Made by a program: the position numbers and the translations under genes. Under the pieces are notes generated by a model. The model searched no databases. It saw only the letters and a list, made by a program, of their open reading frames with translations, and had not been told where the DNA came from. DNA of 5,587 bases from Maccoyibacter intestinihominis (GTDB lineage: Bacteria > Bacillota > Clostridia > Lachnospirales > Lachnospiraceae), in the NCBI RefSeq assembly GCF_040096355.1, contig NZ_JBBMEX010000026.1, positions 1 to 5,587 of the forward strand, given 5' to 3'. Numbering within the stretch: the stretch's first letter is position 1; every line of letters begins with the position of its first letter. Shown piece after piece: positions 1 to 5,028 of this stretch.

Positions 1-150
1 CTTTTCTATCCTTTTTCGTCTGGATTGATAGATAGCATTTCGGATTCTAATCTTTAGAGATTGCTTTTGAGCTTCTCCAAATATAAAAACACTTGTGGGA
101 CCATCTTCACCATTTATTATGGAAACTTGATTGATACTTTTATTTTTCAT
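1..150 (-). CDS. Small protein with decarboxylase beta-subunit-like GEDGPTSVFI motif (3' end outside window)
   Basis: An open frame starts with ATG at 150 and runs 50 codons to the window edge without a stop, so only the N-terminus is visible. GAGGG at 156-160, five bases upstream, is a good ribosome binding site. Residues 11-23 (IINGEDGPTSVFI) closely resemble the IGGADGPTSIFI signature of the beta subunit of sodium-translocating decarboxylases such as oxaloacetate decarboxylase. In that family the motif lies inside a multi-helix membrane protein; here it sits about ten residues from the start and is followed by a very basic stretch (KIRIRNAIYQSRRKRIEK) with no hydrophobic helix. It is therefore unlikely to be a functional pump subunit. 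From memory, short clostridial proteins with this motif and a basic tail exist and are often auto-annotated as decarboxylase subunits; I could not check this. The motif is seen, the resemblance is family knowledge, and the function is unknown. Confidence 0.6.
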   Translation of the reverse strand, partial: MKNKSINQVSIINGEDGPTSVFIFGEAQKQSLKIRIRNAIYQSRRKRIEK

Positions 151-244
151 AAGTGCCCTCTACTCACAAATCCCGATTATATTGGTGATTCACAATCTTT
201 TAGCCAAAATCGCAGTTCCATAACCGTCACAGCAATTTTATACT

Positions 245-322
245 TTACTTCGATTTCAATCTTTTGCTATTTGTGTTGATGCCATTATAGGTATTGCCTA
301 ATCCGCTGATATTCATTGACAT
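245..322 (-). pseudogene. Truncated 25-codon gene start, MSMNISGLGNTYNG...
   Basis: A strong GGAGG (329-333) lies six bases before ATG at 322. It opens a frame reading MSMNISGLGNTYNGINT and then a basic tail, ending at TAA (245-247). The N-terminus looks like the polar start of the larger unknown proteins in this neighbourhood (compare MNIFFNSRINANQ of the 396-aa protein), but the frame stops after 25 residues. A second frame, from just after a TAG at 267-269 to a TAA at 177-179, stays open for 29 codons (beginning QKIEIEVKYKIAV) and could be the continuation after an indel. I read this as the 5' remnant of a gene broken by frameshift or deletion. The alternative is a genuinely short translated peptide. 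The initiation signals are clear; the decay reading is inference. Confidence 0.5.
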
Positions 323-328
323 ATAAAA

Positions 329-333
329 CCTCC
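329..333 (-). promoter_or_regulatory. Ribosome binding site of the truncated gene
   Basis: GGAGG on the minus strand, six bases from the ATG at 322. It is among the best ribosome binding sites in the window even though the frame it serves is only 25 codons long. Confidence 0.6.
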
Positions 334-451
334 GTGTAAATACATTCTAAATCCGTTTGAATTAACTCTATGCTATATAGTATAGATCGTCATAAATCTC
401 CAAGAAATAAAGGAACTCACTTTATTAAGTATTTTTGTTTTTAGCATATTT
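334..451. other. Intergenic region with two dyad symmetries
   Basis: This gap separates the end of the 396-aa gene from the truncated gene and is the longest stretch without any coding signal. It contains an 18-base imperfect palindrome at 368-385 (CTATGCTATATAGTATAG, eight of nine pairs matching plus one G-T) and an AT-rich hairpin at 406-426. I see no convincing -35/-10 pair with normal spacing. The palindrome could be an operator or simply AT-rich chance. Confidence 0.4.
406..426 (-). terminator. Weak hairpin downstream of the 396-aa gene
   Basis: A perfect 7-bp stem (AATAAAG / CTTTATT) with a 7-base loop begins about 25 bases after the stop codon at 452. The stem has only one G-C pair and no good U-tract follows on the minus strand, so it would be a poor intrinsic terminator. 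Its position at the end of the gene run is the main argument for it. Confidence 0.2.
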
Positions 452-1642
452 CTAAAGCACAGAATACCATTGTCTGTTCATACGATCAGCTTCATACTGG
501 TATGTAATCAGCTGGTTCATGTCCTTTAAACCGCTCTTTCCATATAAAATGCTTAAAGCCATATCTGGCACATTGTTCCATCCTCTGGTCGATATCGTTG
601 AAACCAGGTCATGTATCCAATTCTTCATTTGCTGATTAAACTCTTTCGGAACTTTTCCGGAACTTTCAACTGCACTATCCACTAAGTCTAATATATTCTC
701 TCCCGACTCCGTATAATATGTCCCATTTTTTTCCTCAAGTTTGTCTAATCCATATCCTGTATAACTATAAACCTGATGATATGCTTCGTATTTCATCTTT
801 GATTCCTCTGTTACTTGAGAACTCTCACAGCCATCTTGTGTTGAGCAATAATAGATATGCTTATAGAAATTTTTCCCATTATTACCTACATTTAAAGCAT
901 TCTGCATCAACACCTTTGTTTCTTCATCCACGCCATCTACCGTTATCTCGTAACTGTATGGATCGACAGTAAAAGTACAATCTTTCGTAATAGAAGATGT
1001 ATCTACACCAGCCTGCTTTAAAATATTTGAAATCTGCGAATTTACCAATGCTCTTTCAAATTGGATTTTATCCGAATCTACACTGTCGCCGTCCACTTCA
1101 ATTCCCCTGAACAAAGAATCCTGATAATTTACACCATTTATTTTTCCTGTCCGGCACATCTGCATCTCATAATTATATGCAATCCTACGTTCTGTATCAG
1201 TCAAATTAGTCTCGTAATACTCTGAACTCTTATCAAAATACTTGGAATGAATATAATTTTCAGGGTTAGAATGTGTTTTTGCTTCTGCGGCAAGCTTAGA
1301 ATACTTTTCCGTTAATGCCGCCCTAAATGCTTTACCTGTACTCATATATTCACTTGTTTTCGCATTAATCTGTGTTCCTGCATTCTCAATGATCTCTTGA
1401 TTCGTTTTTTTTGCTGAAGCTATATAGAACTTTAAATCAATGCTGCTATCAATACTTGTATTATGTGTTCTTCCACTTGTACTTTTTGTCAGTTTTTCCT
1501 TTCCTGATGCACTTATCGTTAAAGTATCTCTTATGCCTCTACAACCAGTGTTTTGCCTGCTTGCCGCTTTTTGTTGTTGACCAAACAGAACATTAAGCAA
1601 CGACTGATTAGCATTAATTCGACTGTTAAAAAATATATTCAT
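452..1642 (-). CDS. 396-aa protein of unknown function, possibly DUF4885-like
   Basis: A complete frame starts with ATG at 1642; AGAAGG at 1654-1659 is the ribosome binding site. No signal peptide or membrane segment is visible. Residues 1-60 are polar and probably disordered, with a short element at 39-51 (DTLTISASGKEKL) resembling the D-x-V-x-I-S-x-x-A/G-K motif of FlgM-type and other flagellum-associated proteins. Residues 70-170 are helical and charged (SEYMSTGKAFRAALTEKYSKLAAEAK). Residues 223-245 (FTVDPYSYEITVDGVDEE) look like a small beta unit, followed by a Tyr-rich region with TGYGLDKLE at 295-303. The C-terminal part (333-396) is helical and contains GWNNVPDMALSILYG. From memory the order of the SIS motif, the DPY.Y.ITV.G block and the IPDM-like block recalls DUF4885 proteins of Bacillus and clostridia; this is unverified. 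It is the last full gene of the run, 51 bp after the 350-aa gene. Function is unknown. Confidence 0.85.
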   Translation of the reverse strand: MNIFFNSRINANQSLLNVLFGQQQKAASRQNTGCRGIRDTLTISASGKEKLTKSTSGRTHNTSIDSSIDLKFYIASAKKTNQEIIENAGTQINAKTSEYMSTGKAFRAALTEKYSKLAAEAKTHSNPENYIHSKYFDKSSEYYETNLTDTERRIAYNYEMQMCRTGKINGVNYQDSLFRGIEVDGDSVDSDKIQFERALVNSQISNILKQAGVDTSSITKDCTFTVDPYSYEITVDGVDEETKVLMQNALNVGNNGKNFYKHIYYCSTQDGCESSQVTEESKMKYEAYHQVYSYTGYGLDKLEEKNGTYYTESGENILDLVDSAVESSGKVPKEFNQQMKNWIHDLVSTISTRGWNNVPDMALSILYGKSGLKDMNQLITYQYEADRMNRQWYSVL

Positions 1643-1693
1643 AATATCACCAACCTTCTTATATATATCGGATTATCCTAATCTGTCACTATC

Positions 1694-2746
1694 TCAATAA
1701 TCACCGAATCTGTCATTGATTCCTGTTTCATACGAATACCATCGTGTAAATACAGACATATTACTCAGGAAATCTTTGACTTTGGAATTGTCTTTAGTAT
1801 CCGAATAATAATCTTCCATTAAATCCCATACATTACGGATTTCGCCTTCCAGTCCGGTGCGTAATGTCTGAAATGGGACGTCTAAATCGAAATTGTTCTT
1901 TCCGATCGTTATTTTCAGATTACCATTAAATTTATTGTCCTCTGTAAAAGACGTTACCTGTTCCTTAAAAAACATCTTAAAATTCTCAAGTGGTATCGTT
2001 GATTCCTTTGCCAGACTGCTCCTTCCAACCTGATTTCTGAAATCCGAATTCCATATGCTGTTAAAATCAAAACCACCGTCTAACGTAAGGCTGGAATTTG
2101 CTTCGATTTCATCACAGTCAATCCCGTCCAATTCCCATTTTTCCGTCATCTTCCGGGCAGATTCTCTCAATGCCGCATTGGTGTCATTGCATTGATAGTA
2201 ATAATCTGAATTATAATAAGTCCAATCACTGTGACCATCAGAATAGTATTTTTCATTCAATGCATTTCCTTCCTGATAGTTCGCCTGACCTGCCGCCCTT
2301 GCATTTTCTTTCACAAAAACCTCATACATCTCACTTACGATCTGTGTATTATCTGCTTCATTAGTTCCGGATGTCTGATGCTGTCCGATCCGGTAAGTAC
2401 GCATGGAAGTACAACATTTCTCAAAATAAGAATCAAGATCCTCACTGCTCACCTTTCCAGCATAAAAATCCTGCATATAATCCGAAATTTCTTTCTGCAT
2501 TGCATAGCCAAAAGAATCTCCGAATGTGCTTTTAGGCATACCTGTGACTACATTAAATTTTTGATAACAGTCACATACATATACCAGTGGTTCTGTCATT
2601 TTCTCAAAAGTGTCTTTTCGGGTTTGAAGTTCTTTTTCCAAATCCTTTACTTTTTCTTTGTATTCATCATATTTACTTGTATCATTTACAATATTGTTTA
2701 CATTATTTGAAGCAAGCGTTCCGATGTGAAGAGTGCTATCACTCAT
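1694..2746 (-). CDS. 350-aa protein of unknown function with N-terminal coiled coil
   Basis: ATG at 2746 with AGGAGA (2753-2758) six bases upstream gives a confident start; the stop is TGA at 1694-1696. Residues 25-50 (KYDEYKEKVKDLEKELQTRK) form a likely coiled coil. Residues 75-115 are a helical block containing EISDYMQDFYAGK, which resembles a block in the gene at the right edge of the window. Residues 160-190 are very rich in Tyr, Asn and Asp. Residues 220-300 include SLTLDGGFDFNSIW and a probable beta segment NLKITIGKNNFDLDVPFQ. The C-terminus ends in an aromatic motif, FTRWYSYETGINDRFGDY. Six cysteines are present (58, 60, 111, 112, 186, 211) but not in a recognisable metal-binding pattern. 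No signal peptide or membrane helix is seen. It lies 66 bp after the 166-aa gene and 51 bp before the 396-aa gene, so co-transcription is likely. I do not recognise the family. Confidence 0.85.
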   Translation of the reverse strand: MSDSTLHIGTLASNNVNNIVNDTSKYDEYKEKVKDLEKELQTRKDTFEKMTEPLVYVCDCYQKFNVVTGMPKSTFGDSFGYAMQKEISDYMQDFYAGKVSSEDLDSYFEKCCTSMRTYRIGQHQTSGTNEADNTQIVSEMYEVFVKENARAAGQANYQEGNALNEKYYSDGHSDWTYYNSDYYYQCNDTNAALRESARKMTEKWELDGIDCDEIEANSSLTLDGGFDFNSIWNSDFRNQVGRSSLAKESTIPLENFKMFFKEQVTSFTEDNKFNGNLKITIGKNNFDLDVPFQTLRTGLEGEIRNVWDLMEDYYSDTKDNSKVKDFLSNMSVFTRWYSYETGINDRFGDY

Positions 2747-2812
2747 ATGTTATCTCCTAAATAATTTTATATATGTCTCATCGTTGTCATTTTCCGTTTC
2801 TGTTCCAGTCAA

Positions 2813-3313
2813 TTATAACTTTTCCAGTCTTTCCAGAAACGCAACATAGAATTCTCTTTCCTTCATACAAGCCCTCTGAACCTCTATGCTTTTCGGGACA
2901 TATTCCAGTGGATGGTCTAAATTATATAGTGCCTGTTTCGTTGCCTGAATTGCAGATTCTGTTGTGTTTCCCAAAATGTCGATGTTATCCACATCGCCCT
3001 CACCCTTCATCTGCTTATTCAGCCTTTGTACCATCATCTGTGATATATGGCTCAACATTCCATTTTTCTTTATTCCCAGACCATTCGCATTTACTTCCTT
3101 CGCTGCTTCCATCCATGCATCCTTTACCTCCTGCGGAGCATTCGGACCAATCATATCAAATGCTTTTTCGTTAAAATCCACATCTGCCATATATGGATTT
3201 ATACTCTCATTTTCCTGTTCTGCACGTTCTGTACTAAATTGAGGAATATCATTCGGTCTGCGCCTGTTTTCGTATGGCACACCATTCATAGAATAGTTGG
3301 ACCTAATCTGCAT
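2813..3313 (-). CDS. 166-aa helical protein of unknown function (GPNAP...HISQMMVQR...EFYVAFLERL)
   Basis: ATG at 3313 is preceded by AAGGGG at 3323-3328, spaced nine bases. Residues 1-40 are polar and disordered-looking (PYENRRRPNDIPQF). The rest appears to be one compact helical domain with motifs typical of a conserved family: FDMIGPNAPQEVKDAWMEAA (52-71), NGLGIKKNGMLSHISQMMVQR (77-97), DILGNTTESAIQATKQALYNL (112-132) and a C-terminal EREFYVAFLERLEKL (152-166). From memory, similar domains occur in uncharacterised Lachnospiraceae proteins, but I cannot name one with confidence. No signal peptide, membrane helix or catalytic motif is visible. It sits 39 bp after the 220-aa gene and 66 bp before the 350-aa gene. 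After its TAA, the same frame stays open for 20 more codons (2750-2812) encoding an acidic stretch, so the stop may have truncated a slightly longer ancestor. Confidence 0.85.
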   Translation of the reverse strand: MQIRSNYSMNGVPYENRRRPNDIPQFSTERAEQENESINPYMADVDFNEKAFDMIGPNAPQEVKDAWMEAAKEVNANGLGIKKNGMLSHISQMMVQRLNKQMKGEGDVDNIDILGNTTESAIQATKQALYNLDHPLEYVPKSIEVQRACMKEREFYVAFLERLEKL

Positions 3314-3352
3314 ATATCAATACCCCTTTTTATTTGAATTGCATTATTATCA

Positions 3353-4015
3353 TCAGACTTTCGCTTCAAAAACTGATCTTTTTTCCAGATAATCCGGTAA
3401 TTCTTTTAATTCAGAATTCATACCATTCTTTACGGCGTTATATTCCTTCCAGTAAATGGAATAGAATTCATCTTTTTTTGTAAGTTCTGCCGGAGTCATT
3501 TCATACCCCCAGCCGGCACCGGTATTTAACAATACATTCACGCCCTGACTCTGAATTTGAACACCATAACCACCTGATGTTAAAATTGTGAAATTTAATG
3601 TTCCGCCTCCTGCCAGTGCAATCTGCTTGTCTGCAAGATTCTGATTTTTTCCCTCTGCCTGTTCCAAAAAATCCAGTAAGGTTAATTCTCCAATCCCTTT
3701 ACATTTTGGATTGGTATTTGGGTTTTTCATTGCACTTTTTGCCTGCTGGTACAACTGCTTTCTATCCGGTGCAACCTCTGACAAATATTCCGCCCTTAAC
3801 TGCAATACCTGCCTTGAAATAGAGTCTTGTTCCGTTTTATCAGTAGCATTGGCAGCCTTTTGTGCCAGTTTCTTAATCTCACTCACAAATTCAGTCTGCG
3901 TTTTCGTACTTTTTCCTTTCGATGGAATATAAGACCAGTTTGGTTCTCCATTACTACCAGAAGTAATTAGCTGTTCCCTTCCAACTGTTCCTATATTTGA
4001 AAAAGAGATTCCCAT
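3353..4015 (-). CDS. 220-aa protein of unknown function, paralogue of the 195-aa protein upstream
   Basis: I choose ATG at 4015 (MGISFSNIGTVG) because GGAGG lies at 4023-4027 with a seven-base spacer; an in-frame ATG at 4045 would place this site inside the gene. The polar N-terminus (1-42) is followed by a helical segment (43-95) with LRAEYLSEVAPDRKQL at 73-88, matching LRKMEVSKVAPNRAAL of the neighbour at 60-75: seven of the first 13 positions are identical. A Gly-rich, probably beta region (133-170) contains AGGGTLNFTILTSGGYGVQI and ends in GAGW (166-169), where the neighbour has GVGW. A helical tail ends in SVFEAKV. The shared motif order and similar distance from GxGW to the end (51 and 53 residues) show that the two are tandem duplicates. 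No secretion signal, membrane helix or enzyme motif is visible. Function is unknown. Confidence 0.87.
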   Translation of the reverse strand: MGISFSNIGTVGREQLITSGSNGEPNWSYIPSKGKSTKTQTEFVSEIKKLAQKAANATDKTEQDSISRQVLQLRAEYLSEVAPDRKQLYQQAKSAMKNPNTNPKCKGIGELTLLDFLEQAEGKNQNLADKQIALAGGGTLNFTILTSGGYGVQIQSQGVNVLLNTGAGWGYEMTPAELTKKDEFYSIYWKEYNAVKNGMNSELKELPDYLEKRSVFEAKV

Positions 4016-4022
4016 AAATCCA

Positions 4023-4027
4023 CCTCC
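4023..4027 (-). promoter_or_regulatory. Ribosome binding site that fixes the 220-aa start
   Basis: GGAGG seven bases before ATG 4015. It favours this start over the in-frame ATG ten codons upstream, which lacks such a site at proper distance. Confidence 0.7.
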
Positions 4028-4045
4028 AACAGCTTGAAGTTTCAA

Positions 4046-4079
4046 TAAAAATTTTATTCAACCACTTCTTAAAGCGGTT
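4046..4079 (-). terminator. Hairpin followed by a T run upstream of the 220-aa gene
   Basis: On the minus strand AACCGCTT (4079-4072) pairs fully with AAGTGGTT (4067-4060), including one G-U pair, around a 4-base TAAG loop. GAATAAAATTTTT follows. The T run starts eight bases after the stem, which is farther than in a typical intrinsic terminator. It lies about 20 bases past the stop of the decayed gene fragment and 33 bases before the next ribosome binding site. It could be the old terminator of that fragment's parent gene, an attenuator, or an RNA processing hairpin. Confidence 0.3.
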
Positions 4080-4101
4080 CATACTTTCTGTCATCCATTG
4101 G

Positions 4102-4257
4102 TCACACTCTGGCTTCAAACATACTTTGGCTAACACCTTTCATCCACGTATTCTGTGCTGCTCCATATCCTTTTTCCTGCCCTATATCATACAATTCACT
4201 GCTGTCAAAGCCTATTTTCAATACCAAATCATTTTCTTTCTTCCAGCCATTCTTATT
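4102..4257 (-). pseudogene. Decayed C-terminal fragment of a third paralogue
   Basis: In the same frame as the 195-aa gene, after its TAA (4273-4275) and a second TAA (4258-4260), lies an open stretch of 51 codons with no plausible ribosome binding site or start, ending at TGA (4102-4104). It begins NKNGWKKENDLVLKIG and ends GVSQSMFEARV. The end matches both neighbours: SVFEAKV in the 220-aa protein and MSQGNFDMKA in the 195-aa protein. The NGW near its start sits where those have GAGW and GVGW, and the distance from that Trp to the end (46 residues) is close to the 51 and 53 of the intact copies. I infer a third family member whose first two thirds were deleted, for example by recombination between tandem copies. 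The alternative is that it was the original C-terminus of the 195-aa gene, later replaced. Confidence 0.6.
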
Positions 4258-4272
4258 TTAATCGCACGCTCT

Positions 4273-4860
4273 TTACGCTTTCATATCAAAATTGCCTTGT
4301 GACATTATATTTTCATTCATACTACCAGTTCTTTGTTCACTGTTTAATGCTTTTCTTGCATCACAAAAAGCCTCATAATATGTCGATTTTAACGCCGAAT
4401 GTACCTGTGACTCTGCTTTTGTTTCCTTTTCTTGCCAGCCTACTCCCTCTGTATATGTCAGAACTTCTTCACCACATTCGTTATATACATGAGCTGCTGA
4501 TCCTGTTCCCTCTCCCTGAAACTCTGCCTCATATGGTATCCCGAACAAAATACAGAGCCATTTTTTATCAGCTTTTTCAACTTCTTTCATTGCGGACATA
4601 TTGCCGGAATTCATTGATTGATTAAATTTTCCAATTAAGGCTGCCCTGTTCGGTGCCACTTTGCTTACTTCCATCTTACGCAAATTCATAAACGCATTTC
4701 CCATATATACGTTGTCCTGTGCATCTTTTTTTGCCAGTTCAACAATTTTCTCTTTTAAGGAATCCGTTAATTTCCATTTGTTTTTTTCAGAAGATTTAGA
4801 AACTTTTTTATCCGAAGTGCCCCATAATTTTGCTGTGCTATAATTATTTGATACCTCCAT
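4273..4860 (-). CDS. 195-aa protein of unknown function, paralogue of the 220-aa protein downstream
   Basis: The frame is open from much further right, but I place the start at ATG 4860 (MEVSNNYSTAKLWG) because AAAGGAG lies at 4871-4877, ten bases upstream; the 51 codons before it are of a different character (VWWFANKVTYHIDAG). The N-terminal 35 residues are Ser/Lys-rich and probably disordered. A helical segment follows with LRKMEVSKVAPNRAAL at 60-75, the family motif L-R-x4-S-x-V-A-P-[DN]-R. A hydrophobic patch WLCILFGIPY lies at 101-110, too short for a membrane helix. GVGW at 139-142 is followed by a helical tail with YYEAFCDARKAL and ends MSQGNFDMKA. It lacks the Gly-rich AGGGTLNFTI block of the 220-aa copy and is shorter between the VAP.R and GxGW motifs (70 against 84 residues). 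It is a diverged tandem duplicate. Function is unknown. Confidence 0.82.
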   Translation of the reverse strand: MEVSNNYSTAKLWGTSDKKVSKSSEKNKWKLTDSLKEKIVELAKKDAQDNVYMGNAFMNLRKMEVSKVAPNRAALIGKFNQSMNSGNMSAMKEVEKADKKWLCILFGIPYEAEFQGEGTGSAAHVYNECGEEVLTYTEGVGWQEKETKAESQVHSALKSTYYEAFCDARKALNSEQRTGSMNENIMSQGNFDMKA

Positions 4861-5028
4861 TTTATAATAACTCCTTTCTTCATTATTCGGAGTTCTTCCA
4901 ACTATGCTACCTGTTGGATTTCTCCCAGCATCAATATGATATGTAACTTTATTTGCAAACCACCATACTGATATCATCTTTTGAATTTTGACACTCAGCA
5001 ATAACCATTGCATATTTCCATCATAATC
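4861..5028 (-). other. 168-bp gap with possible remnant coding sequence
   Basis: Between the right-edge gene and the 195-aa gene the minus strand holds two protein-like pieces in different frames. At 4949-5020 one frame reads YAMVIAECQNSKDDISMVVC before a TAA; from about 4955 another continues NKVTYHIDAGRNPTGSIVGR up to the ribosome binding site. They could be two halves of a frameshifted gene fragment. No start with a ribosome binding site serves either. The evidence is only that the peptides look plausible, so this is tentative. Confidence 0.25.
4871..4877 (-). promoter_or_regulatory. Ribosome binding site that fixes the 195-aa start
   Basis: AAAGGAG on the minus strand, ten bases before ATG 4860. 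The alternative ATG at 5013 has no comparable site, which argues for the shorter protein. Confidence 0.6.

Noticed and set aside
61..279. Plus-strand open frame of 72 codons
   Set aside because: It has no ribosome binding site and overlaps the minus-strand small gene with the GEDGPTSVF motif and the truncated gene start, both of which have good start signals.
2231..2710. Plus-strand open frame of 159 codons, hydrophobic
   Set aside because: It lies antisense inside the 350-aa gene. The Phe/Ile/Cys/His-rich composition is what the complement of a Lys/Glu/Asn-rich gene produces, and there is no ribosome binding site.
2773..3337. Three overlapping plus-strand frames opposite the 166-aa gene
   Set aside because: They are antisense shadows; the 166-aa protein has clear conserved-looking motifs and a ribosome binding site.
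3954..4136. Minus-strand 60-codon frame with Trp/Cys-rich sequence
   Set aside because: It overlaps the start of the 220-aa gene in another frame and the relic; the relic's frame has the family-like C-terminus and this one does not.
4155..4625. Plus-strand open frame of 156 codons resembling a membrane protein
   Set aside because: It is antisense to the 195-aa gene and the relic; its Leu/Phe/His/Ser-rich composition is an antisense artefact.
4861..5013. Longer 246-aa version of the 195-aa protein
   Set aside because: The upstream ATG has no ribosome binding site, while AAAGGAG stands before ATG 4860 and would otherwise lie inside coding sequence.
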